Shown here in pieces: positions 40,050 to 49,922 of a DNA stretch of 64,000 nucleotides. A program made the position numbers and the translations under genes. The stretch spans positions 2,073-66,072 of the forward strand of contig DESZ01000017.1 of NCBI GenBank assembly GCA_002361485.1, in the 5' to 3' direction. Source of the DNA: Cyanobacteria bacterium UBA3301. GTDB taxonomy: Bacteria > Cyanobacteriota > Vampirovibrionia > Gastranaerophilales > Gastranaerophilaceae. Positions within the stretch are counted from its first letter, which is position 1, and every line of letters starts with the position of its first letter. The notes under the pieces were generated by a model that worked only from the letters and a program-made list of their open reading frames with translations, had not been told where the DNA came from and did no database searches.

Positions 40050-40688
40050 TTAGTCACTATTTATTTTTTTATTTACGTTAATGGCTTGTGTTGTCCAACT
40101 ACCCAGCGGAGTAACATCACCATTTGATGCAACCTGAAATGCTGCGACGTCACAATCACTTTGACAATTACCTGCTAATTCCAATAAGGCATTGTTTCCC
40201 GCATCTGCACCACCGCCTCGTTCATCACCATTTACATCCACTGCTATCAAAAAGGTTCCGTTGTTATTTTGAATAGCCCAACTCATTCCGTCTTTTGTTG
40301 CAAATCTAATCGGGTTATCATTCGGATTACCTTGGTTATTTGGATCTAATTGCAGTTGCTCTCTAAATAACGTGAAAAATTTTGTTCCGGCATCACCTTC
40401 TGTCGTGATTGTTCCTTGATTTGAAGTACCGCCCCACAAATCGCAATCAGCATATCCCCATCCGTTTGCCAGTCCCACTCTGTCATCTTCGTCAGGATAG
40501 CAGGCTGAATCGTTTAATAAATTGCTTACTGCCGTTTCTATTGTGTAATGGGCGCGTTTTGCCATCACTACCTTTTGGTTTGGCATTATATTCATAATTA
40601 AAGGCATTAATATCGCAATTAAAATACCAATTACAGCCAATGCAACAAGCAATTCAGCTAATGTAAAAGCGCTTTTATTTAATTTCAT
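40050..40688 (-). CDS. Type IV prepilin-like protein (N-terminal methylation motif)
   Basis: A 212-residue protein from the ATG at 40688, which has a GAGG site. The class III leader 'MKLNKSAFTLAELLVALAVIGILIAILMP' carries the Phe-Thr-Leu-x-E motif for prepilin peptidase cleavage (between A7 and F8). The large C-terminal domain is rich in Asp/Asn/Gly and includes 'DVNGDERGGG', typical of big minor pilins or pseudopilins in this bacterial group. No pilus assembly gene is nearby. Confidence 0.85.
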   Translation of the reverse strand: MKLNKSAFTLAELLVALAVIGILIAILMPLIMNIMPNQKVVMAKRAHYTIETAVSNLLNDSACYPDEDDRVGLANGWGYADCDLWGGTSNQGTITTEGDAGTKFFTLFREQLQLDPNNQGNPNDNPIRFATKDGMSWAIQNNNGTFLIAVDVNGDERGGGADAGNNALLELAGNCQSDCDVAAFQVASNGDVTPLGSWTTQAINVNKKINSD

Positions 40689-40957
40689 CCTGTTATCCTC
40701 ATAAATATCTACATGGTTAATTATACCATATTTTATTGTTTTTTTCAAACATATATGCTATAATGGTAGCAGTTTTAAACCCGTTTAAATATTAAGATAA
40801 TTGTAAAATTTTGTTTACAAAATAGCAAAATAATGCATTTAGATGAGTTAGAAACATGTCGTATATTTTAAAATATATGGTAATGAACTTATAAACACGG
40901 AGATTTGAGTATTGCTATGCAATCTTGAATTGATGGAAAAAGCAGAAGGTAAAATAT

Positions 40958-41332
40958 ATGGTCGATAACAGATCTGCCGGATATTTCGGTATTGGCGGGG
41001 CATTCAATTTTAAAAGCGGAGATATCTCAGGAACAGCAGCTAAATTGTCTGATGATAAAATGGGACAAGGGGGAGAATATTTCGCTCAACAACAGCAAGA
41101 AGAAGAACAAGACCAAATCCAAACAAATAAATATATGGATCAAAGCGCCGTTTTGAGAGCAACACTTAACTCTCTTGCAATGATGAATGTTGCTAACGTT
41201 ATCAATTCAAATAAACGTAAAAATTCTGCTCTTGACGAAGAAGAAGAAAAAATTACAAACGATCTAAAAGAAATGCTTCGTGTTCAAAAAATTAAAAACC
41301 AATCAGCTTATCAACAAAATGATGAAGCTTAA
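40958..41332 (+). CDS. Hypothetical protein, Gln/Glu-rich
   Basis: A 124-residue soluble protein. The first 40 residues are Gly-rich ('SAGYFGIGGAFNFKSGDISGT'), then comes a Gln/Glu stretch ('YFAQQQQEEEQDQIQ') and a helical C-terminus. I do not recognise it. An AGAAGGTAA site precedes the ATG. A hairpin (41416-41451) and a terminator (41493-41513) lie downstream. Confidence 0.55.
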   Translation: MVDNRSAGYFGIGGAFNFKSGDISGTAAKLSDDKMGQGGEYFAQQQQEEEQDQIQTNKYMDQSAVLRATLNSLAMMNVANVINSNKRKNSALDEEEEKITNDLKEMLRVQKIKNQSAYQQNDEA

Positions 41333-41492
41333 TTCAAAAACATTTTTTGGTATTTTTTAAAATATTTATCTTTATTTTTATAAAAACATTAAGTTATGTA
41401 AAGATATCATATTTTCATGTTATTTTTCCGGAAAAATGGGAATATAACATGTAGAAACCATTTTCTTTTTCTTTATTTTCTCCTACACTATT

Positions 41493-41513
41493 ATGGCCGT
41501 CATCAGCGGCTAT
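41493..41513 (+). terminator. Terminator candidate after the 40958 gene
   Basis: ATGGCCG / CGGCTAT arms (one wobble) with a 7-nt loop, followed by TTTTATT. Just before it, 41416-41451 forms CATGTTAT / ATAACATG enclosing the perfect palindrome ATTTTTCCGGAAAAAT. Confidence 0.6.
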
Positions 41514-41593
41514 TTTTATTGGGTATTTAATAAAAGTAAGTCTGTTTATAGCCTGCCTTCTTGCTTTCCTGCCCGCTGAACTTCTTATGTTCA

Positions 41594-42808
41594 TTAATAT
41601 CTTTTTGTTAATTTTAAAATATGTTGGAATTTTAGCCAGCCTAAAACAACATGTTGAACATTATCAATTCTTATAACACTTGCATTTGGCGTAACTCCGG
41701 GTTTTACCCAATTAGCAGAATTTGGCAAACCGCCTGCGTTAGTTCCTGTTTTTACCTGAACTCGGCTTAAGAAATAATTCCCCATGGATAAACCTTTTAG
41801 AATTATAGCTTTCATTTGTTTATTATCCGTACACATATAAATAGAGGCCAAACCTTCCATAATTGTACCCAAACTGCAAGGTCTGATATTATCCTTAAAT
41901 GCTCCGTAATAGCTGTTTTTTGAATTTGTTATCTGATTACTCAACGCAGGAATAGCCATTTGTTCCGCATAAGCCTGCATCTCATTTTTTTCCTCCGGAG
42001 TTACAAGTTTATTTTCGATAAGTTTTTCTATTACCAGAACAGACCAATGATCAAACGGCATGTCTAATTCTAATGTTTTTCTTGTTTGTATTATATTCAT
42101 TATTATTTTTTTTACAGCATCAAGCCATTTTTGCTGAGGGTCAATCTCAAATAAATATAATAAACCCGAGGCTGCTTCGCCAGGATAATATATCGCTTCA
42201 GCTTCTTTGTCTATTTTATCCTCAAGCATATTGTAATACGCAAATACTTTGCCGTCTTCGTCTGTCATTGATAATATAAATTCACCCAAACCCCTCAATA
42301 AAGGTAATTCAACTTCTTTTTCGTTATATAAATTGCATAATGCGCATAATGCAACCCCTGCGGCTCCGGTTTTTGCTATCGGGAATTTTATGCCTTCCTC
42401 CTGCGGACGGGAAACTATTATATACCTTTTATCATCTATTTTTTCTATATATCTGTTTATGAAATACTTTGAAGACAATATTCTTGAATCATGAAACTTT
42501 GTTTCCAATCCCATTTTTTCATACATATATAAAGCATACAAAGCCCCTGCATGACGTAATGAATTGTATATTTTATTTTCATATTTTATTTCAGGATTAA
42601 CATTTTTTCTATATTGAAATCTTCCTGTTTTTAATATACATTGGCGCAAATAATTTGCAGATAACGATATTTCATAAAAATACGGTAAATCTCGTGTATT
42701 TTCATGCGTACTTTTTTTGGCATCTTTTGTTAATATGGCAACAAAAGTTACAACTATTATGACAAATATCGTTGGTACATATATTGTTGGCGATGTTAAA
42801 TCAAACAT
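41594..42808 (-). CDS. Membrane-anchored alpha/alpha-barrel protein
   Basis: A 404-residue protein with an N-terminal transmembrane helix (9-26). The remainder is helical with repeated hairpins typical of (alpha/alpha) toroids: 'SLRHAGALYALYMYEKMG', 'GAAGVALCALCNLYN', 'YYPGEAASGLLYLFEIDP', 'FDHWSVLVIEKLIEN'. Such folds occur in glycoside hydrolases, lyases and epimerases acting on sugar chains. No catalytic residue can be named with confidence. Likely acts at the outer face of the inner membrane. Confidence 0.55.
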   Translation of the reverse strand: MFDLTSPTIYVPTIFVIIVVTFVAILTKDAKKSTHENTRDLPYFYEISLSANYLRQCILKTGRFQYRKNVNPEIKYENKIYNSLRHAGALYALYMYEKMGLETKFHDSRILSSKYFINRYIEKIDDKRYIIVSRPQEEGIKFPIAKTGAAGVALCALCNLYNEKEVELPLLRGLGEFILSMTDEDGKVFAYYNMLEDKIDKEAEAIYYPGEAASGLLYLFEIDPQQKWLDAVKKIIMNIIQTRKTLELDMPFDHWSVLVIEKLIENKLVTPEEKNEMQAYAEQMAIPALSNQITNSKNSYYGAFKDNIRPCSLGTIMEGLASIYMCTDNKQMKAIILKGLSMGNYFLSRVQVKTGTNAGGLPNSANWVKPGVTPNASVIRIDNVQHVVLGWLKFQHILKLTKRY

Positions 42809-42914
42809 AAAATAATTATATCAAAGTAAAAGAAAATAATAATAAAGCATTTGTATGATTTTTTATGTTTTCTTACAACTTGAAAAATATAATAAATCCT
42901 GATTAAATAAAACT

Positions 42915-44003
42915 ATGAAAAAATATTCCGCACAAAATCCGCTATTATTAACTCCCGGTCCCGTAATGGTTTACGACAGGGTTTTAAAAGACCTTTCAAA
43001 ACCTGTTATCCCGCATAGGAGTCAAGAATTTAGTGCAATATTGGAAAGCGTTTATTCAAACCTTAAATATGTTTTTCAAACAAAAAATAATGTCTTTATG
43101 TTCCCGTCAAGCGGAACAGGCGCAATGTGCGCAGCATTAGAAAATTTAATCAATCCGAATGATAAAGTCCTGTCACTCGTTTGCGGAGTATTCGGAAATC
43201 GCTGGGTCGAAATTGCGAAAAACCGTAAAGCCGACGTTCATAAGATAGAAGTTCCTTACGGTAAAACGATAACAGCCGAAATGACGGAAGATTTTTTATC
43301 AAAAAATAAAGATACAAAGATAGTAACCCTAACACATTGCGAAACCTCAACAGGTGCATTGAATAATGTCAAAGAAATTTGCTCGGTTATCAAAAAATAT
43401 AATGCAATCTCCGTTGTTGACGGAGTTTCAAGCATCGGGTCATGCGAATGTATGCAGGATGATTGGGGGATTGACGTTTTGGTTTCCGCATCACAAAAAG
43501 GACTTGGCTGTCCGCCGGGGTTAGGATTTTTGAGCGCAAACGGTAAAGCTTGGAGATTATATGAAAATTGTCAAAACCGTTCATACTACTTCAATTGGGG
43601 TTATTATCAAAATGCGGTCGAAAATAATTCCGTTCCCTGCACACCTGCGATAAGTTTAATTTTAGGACTTGATACTGCACTAAAAATAATTAAAGAAGAA
43701 GGAATAGAAAATTTAATTGCAAGACGCAAAAAATATTCGCAGAAACTGTATTGCGAACTAAAAGATTTGGGGTTTGAGCCTTTGACTTCAGACAATGAAA
43801 CGAGTTCTGCCGTTGTTGCGGTAAAAAGTGAAAAATCCGAAGCCGTCCGAGAAATTATGAAAAAAGATTTTCATATAATTTTAGCGGGCGGTCAGGCAGA
43901 ATTGGCTGGCAAAATATTCAGAACAGGCACTCTCGGAGATATAACCGAAGATGACATCGATTACACCTTGAACTCTTTAGAAAAAACTTTAAAAAAGATT
44001 TAA
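42915..44003 (+). CDS. Class V aminotransferase (alanine-glyoxylate / serine-pyruvate type)
   Basis: A 362-residue PLP enzyme. It starts 'LLLTPGPVMV' and has 'MFPSSGTGAMCAALENL', 'VTLTHCETSTGALNNV', 'VVDGVSSIG' (PLP-Asp) and the PLP-lysine in 'VSASQKGLGCPPGL'. This matches the AGT/SPT subgroup, which transfers amino groups from alanine or serine. The exact substrate is not clear from sequence. Confidence 0.88.
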   Translation: MKKYSAQNPLLLTPGPVMVYDRVLKDLSKPVIPHRSQEFSAILESVYSNLKYVFQTKNNVFMFPSSGTGAMCAALENLINPNDKVLSLVCGVFGNRWVEIAKNRKADVHKIEVPYGKTITAEMTEDFLSKNKDTKIVTLTHCETSTGALNNVKEICSVIKKYNAISVVDGVSSIGSCECMQDDWGIDVLVSASQKGLGCPPGLGFLSANGKAWRLYENCQNRSYYFNWGYYQNAVENNSVPCTPAISLILGLDTALKIIKEEGIENLIARRKKYSQKLYCELKDLGFEPLTSDNETSSAVVAVKSEKSEAVREIMKKDFHIILAGGQAELAGKIFRTGTLGDITEDDIDYTLNSLEKTLKKI

Positions 44004-44080
44004 TTCATACGTCCGTATCTGACACAAGAGTAAATTAAAATATAATTGTAGATTTAATGCAAAGAAAGGCGGTAAAAATT

Positions 44081-44212
44081 ATGAAAAAGCCTAAAAAAGA
44101 AACCCTTGAAGAAGCATACGAAAGAGTGTTTAACTATGACCCGACCATTGAAGAAGTTGAAGCCAAATATGATGACGAATTTAATGAATGGCTTGATAAT
44201 CTTGAAGTATAG
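44081..44212 (+). CDS. Small acidic protein, 43 residues
   Basis: The ATG at 44081 has a GAAAGGCGG site. The product, 'MKKPKKETLEEAYERVF' then 'DPTIEEVEAKYDDEFNEW', is acidic and predicted helical. It is possible as an antitoxin-sized or regulatory protein, but no partner is visible. The following 220 bp up to 44434 contain no gene that I can support. Confidence 0.45.
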   Translation: MKKPKKETLEEAYERVFNYDPTIEEVEAKYDDEFNEWLDNLEV

Positions 44213-44434
44213 AAAAAGTAATAATGCATTTTAACAAAATTTATGAAATTAAAATTCAACATGACATGACACGCATTTATGATAACATTTGATTTAATAA
44301 TGAATATATACTGAACGTTAATATAAGAAACGCAAAATACTATTATTATTCAAATAAAACATATGAAGAGTGTCAAACAGGATACCGAAACAGGAGTTAC
44401 CATACAAAATACGGGAAATGGATAAGAGAGGTAT

Positions 44435-45241
44435 ATGATAATGATTAAATACATGAAACTTACTATTTTAATTTTAATATTTCTTGCTCTTGGAATTTAT
44501 AGTGTTTTTATCGAACCTAACAGGCTTGTTATTACCCACTATACAATCCCAAATCAAGAATTGCACGGTATAAAAATCGCTTTCCCGAGCGATATACATA
44601 TCCGTCCGCATCAGGGGAAAAAATTAGCACGAATCGTCAAACTTGTAAACGAACAAAACCCTGATATTATTCTTTCTGCGGGAGATTTTGTTTCAGGACA
44701 TACAAAACGTTCGACAATGCCAATTGAAGATATTGCAAAAGGATTAAGCAAAATGAAATCTAAATATGGTATCTATACCGTACTTGGCAATCATGACGGT
44801 TGGTATGGCAATGCACGAATTACAAAAGCTCTTGAACAAAACGGAATTAGCGTACTTGAAAATGAAAACCTGAAGCTGAACATCAATGGTAAAACCGTTT
44901 ATCTTGCGGGAGTTGAAGATATGATGACAGGCAATCCCGATATTGAAAAAGCTTTAAATAACACCAAAGCTCCAACTATTTTGATTTCACACACTCCTGA
45001 TATTTTTCCATTGATAGAGGAAAATGTGGATTTAGTACTTGCAGGACATACGCACGGCGGACAAATCAGGATTCCTTTAATCGGTCCTATTTTTACGGCT
45101 TCACGCTATCACGATAAATATGCAAAAGGTCTTATAGAAGAAAACGGACAGAAAATGATTGTATCAACAGGTATTGGCGAAAGCATCCTGCCGATTCGTT
45201 TCAATTGTCCGCCCGAAATCGTTATAATCGAATTTGAATAA
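44435..45241 (+). CDS. Membrane-anchored metallophosphoesterase (YkuE/YaeI type)
   Basis: A 268-residue protein with an N-terminal transmembrane helix (8-24) and a calcineurin-type phosphoesterase domain. The two-metal site motifs are all visible: 'SDIHI', 'SAGDFVSG', 'LGNHDGW', 'ISHTPD' and 'AGHTHGGQI'. The family includes lipid A-related UDP-diacylglucosamine hydrolases and other envelope phosphoesterases. The second ATG at 44441 may be the real start given the AGAGAGG spacing. Confidence 0.85.
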   Translation: MIMIKYMKLTILILIFLALGIYSVFIEPNRLVITHYTIPNQELHGIKIAFPSDIHIRPHQGKKLARIVKLVNEQNPDIILSAGDFVSGHTKRSTMPIEDIAKGLSKMKSKYGIYTVLGNHDGWYGNARITKALEQNGISVLENENLKLNINGKTVYLAGVEDMMTGNPDIEKALNNTKAPTILISHTPDIFPLIEENVDLVLAGHTHGGQIRIPLIGPIFTASRYHDKYAKGLIEENGQKMIVSTGIGESILPIRFNCPPEIVIIEFE

Positions 45242-45281
45242 GCTTTACACAAGTCGGGGGAAAGACCGCTCTCCGACTTAC

Positions 45282-46550
45282 TTACATTGGATTACGATGT
45301 GAATTACTTTTACCCCTTTTCGGATTATAGAATTTGTATGAAGTCAATACGGATTTGAAAATTTCTTTCGGAGTTGCATTTTCTGAAAGTTCCATACTAA
45401 ATTCACCCAAAAGCTCTTTTGTTTCCGCACTATATATCTTTGTTTTGTTCAATTCATCCATTTTTGAAAAAGATTTGTATTCATTAGGATGTTCCGATTT
45501 AAACGCTTTTCGTCTTTCATCCGCCGAAACATTTGCAGCCATATCAATTATATTTTTCTTCTCTTTAAATGAACTTGATTGCCAATCTTTTGATGATACA
45601 TAAAATTTATTTTCATCTTCCGTTATCTCGTGAGATTCAAAATACAAGTTTGTAAGACTGTTAAAGAATTTTTCTATTGAACTTTCAAATTTGTCAGGAG
45701 TATCTGCTTTTTGTTCAATAGCAGAAGGTGATTTGATATCACTTGAAAATTCTTGACTTGTTCGGTCAACACTTAATGTTCCTATAATCGCTATAATAAG
45801 AACAACAATTCCTATGATAAATAATATCCACAAAATAGGAACTACAACCAAATATATTATCAAAAATATAATCGCTTGTTTTTCTTGTGATTTGTTAAAC
45901 TCTGATACATCAGTACACTTTTTATTTGTATATGCCCATTCGTTTCCTTTCAAACCGCAGTACAATTTGAAATACAAACTTAAGGGCGTAAACTGAACCA
46001 ATAATTGCCATAACGGAATATAAGATTTATTAAATAAACCCCACAACCAAGTTCCCAAAAATGCACCCCAATTAAACTCTTTTGTAAAATCGTAAGGCAG
46101 GGTAGAACTTATCTTCCCTCGCTTAAAGAGTAATATAAGTCCCATTATACATCCCAAAAATACTACCGTACAATTCACAATCAACGGCAATAAGAAATAT
46201 GCACACCCCGTAACGGAAATTACCGCACACAAAGTTTGTATAACTGTATTTTTTTCTCCGCAAATATCATTTAATCGTCTAAAAATATTTGATAACGAAA
46301 GAATACAAACTCCAACCGCACCCAAGATTATCCACATTTGCATCAATAAAGGTGCGTCAAGAAATAATTTATTGAAATTGAAACAATCTTCCAATGTTGA
46401 AATGTGATTATACAAATATGTCATATAAGGCAATGTTACAATCGCATTTATCGCACATATAAAGACCATATTCAAAAAATAATCTCTGCGCCCCAAAAAT
46501 CCTTCAAATGAGAAAAATTTTGTATTCGGTTGAAGTTTGTTATCTTCCAT
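45282..46550 (-). CDS. DUF805-like multi-pass membrane protein with a 'GNEWAY' domain
   Basis: A 422-residue protein. Residues 12-150 resemble DUF805 ('FFSFEGFLGRRDYFLNM', 'IFRRLNDI') with four helices. Residues 160-230 are a second domain ('FNWGAFLGTWLWGLFNKSYIPL', 'GLKGNEWAYTNKKC') homologous to the whole 46563 protein. One more helix (235-258) and a soluble tail of 150 residues follow. Function unknown; the domain sharing with its neighbour suggests joint action. Confidence 0.6.
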   Translation of the reverse strand: MEDNKLQPNTKFFSFEGFLGRRDYFLNMVFICAINAIVTLPYMTYLYNHISTLEDCFNFNKLFLDAPLLMQMWIILGAVGVCILSLSNIFRRLNDICGEKNTVIQTLCAVISVTGCAYFLLPLIVNCTVVFLGCIMGLILLFKRGKISSTLPYDFTKEFNWGAFLGTWLWGLFNKSYIPLWQLLVQFTPLSLYFKLYCGLKGNEWAYTNKKCTDVSEFNKSQEKQAIIFLIIYLVVVPILWILFIIGIVVLIIAIIGTLSVDRTSQEFSSDIKSPSAIEQKADTPDKFESSIEKFFNSLTNLYFESHEITEDENKFYVSSKDWQSSSFKEKKNIIDMAANVSADERRKAFKSEHPNEYKSFSKMDELNKTKIYSAETKELLGEFSMELSENATPKEIFKSVLTSYKFYNPKRGKSNSHRNPM

Positions 46551-46562
46551 ATTTTTAATCTC

Positions 46563-46946
46563 CTATTCTAAAGCTCCTGATACTGCAGCAGCACCAATAA
46601 TCATAGCAATAAATATCCAAACAATTATTGATACTATCGTAACAATTATACCTGCAATAGTCCATTTTTTTTGATTAGATTTGAAATGTTCAACGCTTTC
46701 AAAATGCTTATTTTGCCAAGCCCATTCATTACCTTTAAAGCCAAACCAGATATTCATACCTAAAGCGGCCAAACAGCCGATGAACGGTATAAATGCAACT
46801 AAAAACGATAACAATGTAATATACGTTTTATTGCCTATACCCCAAATCCAACCAAGTAACAATGCGCCCCAATTGTATCCTTTTAATTCTTCAGGCAAAA
46901 CTGCCGCTTGACCGTTTCCTGAAGTATTTATAAATTCTTCTGACAT
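46563..46946 (-). CDS. Membrane protein made of a single 'GNEWAW' domain
   Basis: A 127-residue protein: 'YNWGALLLGWIWGIGNKTYITL', two central helices, 'FGFKGNEWAWQNKHFESVEHFKSNQKKW', and a final helix (102-122). It is paralogous to residues 160-230 of the protein encoded 12 bp downstream. An AAAGGAG site precedes the ATG. Unknown function. Confidence 0.6.
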   Translation of the reverse strand: MSEEFINTSGNGQAAVLPEELKGYNWGALLLGWIWGIGNKTYITLLSFLVAFIPFIGCLAALGMNIWFGFKGNEWAWQNKHFESVEHFKSNQKKWTIAGIIVTIVSIIVWIFIAMIIGAAAVSGALE

Positions 46947-47094
46947 ATAAATCTCCTTTCATACTTGTACAAGTGAAATTTTATTAAAAATAAGCTCAAT
47001 CATCATCATTTAAATATATCATTTTTCATAAGTTGAACATTTTAAATTTATATTGTAAAATTACTTTGTTATAAGAGGATAATAAGGAGTAATT

Positions 47095-47898
47095 ATGGAA
47101 ATATTAAATAAAGCCGATATAGGTGTATTCGGTGGTTCGGGATTTTACAGTTTTTTATCTGATATTGAAGAAGTAAGTCTTGATACCCCTTACGGCAAAC
47201 CGAGCGACAGCGTTTTTATAGGCAAAATCGGCAATCACAGGGTGGCATTTATGCCTAGACATGGCAGAAACCATTCTATACCGCCGCATTTGGTAAACTT
47301 TAGAGCAAATGTATGGGCAATGAAGCATTTGGGATGCAAAAGAGTTATTTCACCATGCGCTGCAGGAAGTTTGCAAAAAGAAGTTAAACCGGGCGATTTC
47401 GTAATATGCGACCAATTTGTAGATTGGACAGACGGCAGAAAAACAACATTCTTTGAAGGTCCTGTGGTTCAACATCCGTCACCTGCCGATACATACTGCC
47501 CTGAATTAAGAAAACTTGCCGTTTCTACAGCTCGTGAACTCGGGATAAATGTTCACGACGGCGGTACTGTCGTTGTTATCAACGGCCCGAGATTTTCTAC
47601 GAAAGCCGAATCGGCATTCTTTACCAATCAAGGCTGGCAGGTAATCAATATGACCGCATTTCCTGAAGCATATTTGGTTAAAGAATTGAATATGTGTCCG
47701 TTAAATATTTCTCTTATAACCGATTATGATGCGGGATTGGTCGGAGATGTTCCGCCTGTTTCCCACGAAGCGGTATTAGAAGTATTTAATAATAATGTTG
47801 AAAACTTGAAATCGCTATTATTCAAAATGATAGAAAAAATTCCGTCCGAATTGAATAACTGCGAATGTAAAAATTCAACAAATATTCAAGATATATAG
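47095..47898 (+). CDS. mtnP: S-methyl-5'-thioadenosine phosphorylase
   Basis: The enzyme splits methylthioadenosine, a by-product of polyamine synthesis, with phosphate to adenine and methylthioribose 1-phosphate. The 267-residue protein has 'GVFGGSGFYSF', 'FMPRHGRNHSIPPHLVNFRAN', 'SPCAAGSLQ' and 'VINGPRFSTKAES'. Asp-containing 'LITDYDAGL' fits adenine specificity. It fits with the polyamine-type decarboxylase at 30289. An AAGGAG site precedes the start. Confidence 0.9.
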   Translation: MEILNKADIGVFGGSGFYSFLSDIEEVSLDTPYGKPSDSVFIGKIGNHRVAFMPRHGRNHSIPPHLVNFRANVWAMKHLGCKRVISPCAAGSLQKEVKPGDFVICDQFVDWTDGRKTTFFEGPVVQHPSPADTYCPELRKLAVSTARELGINVHDGGTVVVINGPRFSTKAESAFFTNQGWQVINMTAFPEAYLVKELNMCPLNISLITDYDAGLVGDVPPVSHEAVLEVFNNNVENLKSLLFKMIEKIPSELNNCECKNSTNIQDI

Positions 47899-47904
47899 GT
47901 TATT

Positions 47905-48279
47905 ATGGCAAAATTTTTAATATATATAATAAGAATATTAAATTTGTATTTATATTTTGTTGTAGGAGCTTGTTTATTATCGCTTGTTCCGAATATAAAT
48001 CCGAATTATCCGTTGTTTCATTATATATTTAAGTTTGCCGGATTTTATTTAATTCCGCCGGTGTTTGGAGTTTCATTTTCTCCTATGGCGGTTTTGGTAT
48101 GTACGGCGCTAATTTCTATGGGGCTTGTAAAATTGTACGATAAGTATTATGCTTCAAAAGAGCCGAAAGTAATTGTGGTAAGTCCCGAAGAATTCATAAG
48201 AAAAATGGCACAATTTGAAAAAATAAAAAATAAAGATGATGAAACTTCATCAGACAATCAGGAGGATAAAGATTTATGA
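47905..48279 (+). CDS. YggT-like membrane protein with basic tail
   Basis: A 124-residue protein with two hydrophobic regions (5-30, 52-78) related in pattern to YggT proteins, and a charged C-terminal tail ('YASKEPKVIVVSPEEFIRKM'). It overlaps the next YggT gene by four bases (ATGA) and starts 6 bp after mtnP, indicating an operon. Function unknown. Confidence 0.6.
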   Translation: MAKFLIYIIRILNLYLYFVVGACLLSLVPNINPNYPLFHYIFKFAGFYLIPPVFGVSFSPMAVLVCTALISMGLVKLYDKYYASKEPKVIVVSPEEFIRKMAQFEKIKNKDDETSSDNQEDKDL

Positions 48280-48569
48280 TAGGTATAAAAATACTTCAGG
48301 CAATATCATTATTCTTTTATGTGTATATGATAATGATTTGTGTAAGATGTTTATTAACTTGGATTCCTAATTTGGATTGGAACTCAAAAATATTAAATCC
48401 GTTAAGAGCATCAGTTGATTTGTATTTGGATTTATTTAGGAAAATTATTCCTCCATTAGGGCCGTTTGATTTGTCCCCCGTGGTTGCCATGATTGTTCTT
48501 ATACTTATAGAAAAACCTGTTATATGGATTTTCGCGGTTATTTTAAACTTGTTAGGATTATTAAAATAG
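48276..48569 (+). CDS. YggT family membrane protein
   Basis: A 97-residue protein with the family pattern 'VYMIMICVRCLLTWIPNLDWNSKILNPL...LDLFRKIIPPLGPFDLSPVVAMIVL'. YggT proteins have been linked to osmotic response and cell-division or membrane organisation, but no activity is established. It is located between mtnP and the potassium uptake genes in one operon. Confidence 0.82.
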   Translation: MIGIKILQAISLFFYVYMIMICVRCLLTWIPNLDWNSKILNPLRASVDLYLDLFRKIIPPLGPFDLSPVVAMIVLILIEKPVIWIFAVILNLLGLLK

Positions 48570-48576
48570 GTGAATT

Positions 48577-49917
48577 ATGAAAATAGTTATATACGGTGCA
48601 ACAGAAATAGGATGTTTACTTGCAACAGAATTTTTTGAAGACCATGATATTACTGTTATAGATAAACAGGAAAACCGTTCCGAAGAATTTGACAAACTTG
48701 ATATAAGTTTTGTCAAAGGTAACGCAACAGATATAAATGTTTTAAAAAATGCCGATATATTAAATTCTGATGTATTTATTGCCTGCACCGAACTTGATGA
48801 AGCCAATATTGTTGCCTGTTTATCCGCAAAAAAAATCAGCGGAATCAAAACAATCTGTTTTGTTTCAAAAGAAGAATACCACCATGCAATGGAACAGGAC
48901 AAAACAAGAAATTATCTCGGGGATTTCTTTATTGATAACATAATTTGGCCTGAAGCTCTGTTAACTCAAGAACTTTTCAGAATAGTAACCGTTGCGCACG
49001 CACTTGATGTAGAAAATTTTGCAGACGGTAAAGCAAGATTACTTGAATATAAAGTCAAACCTACATCTCAATTAGTCGGGAAAATGGTTAAAGATTGCGG
49101 TTTCACAAAAGATACCGTCATTGTCGGAGTAAAACGCGGAGACCTATTGTTTATTCCAAACGGTTTAACTGAAATTAACGAGGACGATAAATTAATTTTC
49201 ATGGGCACATCTCGTTCATTGGATATTTTAGCCGGAACATTTTTTCACGAAAAGGAACAGGTTAAATCCATCGCTATTATCGGCGGAGGAACTGTCGGAA
49301 GAATGCTTGCAAAAAATCTGGAAGAAATGAAAATTAAATCAAAAATTATTGAAAAAGACTACGACAGATGCGAATATTTATCTCAAGTTTTGAATACCAC
49401 ATTAGTTATAAATGGTGACGGAACGGATTTAAAACTTTTAGACGAAGAAGAAATCGGAAGCTGCGATGTTGTGATATCGGTTACAAATAATGATGAAAAA
49501 AATCTTTTAACATCATTACTGGTAAAACAACTAGGTGTAAAACGTGCCGTCGCAAGAGTTTCAAAAGTTTTAAATATTCCGTTATTTGAAAAAGTAGGAA
49601 TAGATATTGCCGTTTCACCAAAAACTTCTGCAATAAACGAAGTACGAAACGATTTGGATGAAACCGATGTTGATATTCTGGCAACTGTGGAACAGGGTCA
49701 AGCGGAAGTCTTGGAAATTACCGTTAAAGAAGATTTTAATAATAAAAGAATTATGGATCTGAAATTTCCTGCTCCTGCAATTATAGGAGTAATACAAAGA
49801 CGAAACCACGTTATTATTCCAAAAGGAGACACGGAATTAAAGTTGAATGATATTATGATTATATTCACAAAAGCGGAAAGTGCATCAAAAATAAAGGAAT
49901 ATTTTAAGGTAGTATAA
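48577..49917 (+). CDS. trkA: Potassium uptake regulatory protein TrkA
   Basis: A 446-residue cytoplasmic gating subunit with two tandem RCK units. Each has an NAD-binding Rossmann half ('VIYGATEIGCLLATEF'; 'IAIIGGGTVGRMLAKNL') followed by a TrkA-C domain ('LLEYKVKPTSQLVGKMV'; 'VLEITVKEDFNNKRIMDL'). It precedes trkH by 5 bp, so the two form the Trk uptake system. Confidence 0.94.
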   Translation: MKIVIYGATEIGCLLATEFFEDHDITVIDKQENRSEEFDKLDISFVKGNATDINVLKNADILNSDVFIACTELDEANIVACLSAKKISGIKTICFVSKEEYHHAMEQDKTRNYLGDFFIDNIIWPEALLTQELFRIVTVAHALDVENFADGKARLLEYKVKPTSQLVGKMVKDCGFTKDTVIVGVKRGDLLFIPNGLTEINEDDKLIFMGTSRSLDILAGTFFHEKEQVKSIAIIGGGTVGRMLAKNLEEMKIKSKIIEKDYDRCEYLSQVLNTTLVINGDGTDLKLLDEEEIGSCDVVISVTNNDEKNLLTSLLVKQLGVKRAVARVSKVLNIPLFEKVGIDIAVSPKTSAINEVRNDLDETDVDILATVEQGQAEVLEITVKEDFNNKRIMDLKFPAPAIIGVIQRRNHVIIPKGDTELKLNDIMIIFTKAESASKIKEYFKVV

Positions 49918-49922
49918 AATTT

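Noticed and set aside
44363..44425. 20-codon frame beginning ATGAAGAGTGTC
   Set aside because: No ribosome binding site and no protein-like features; too short to support.
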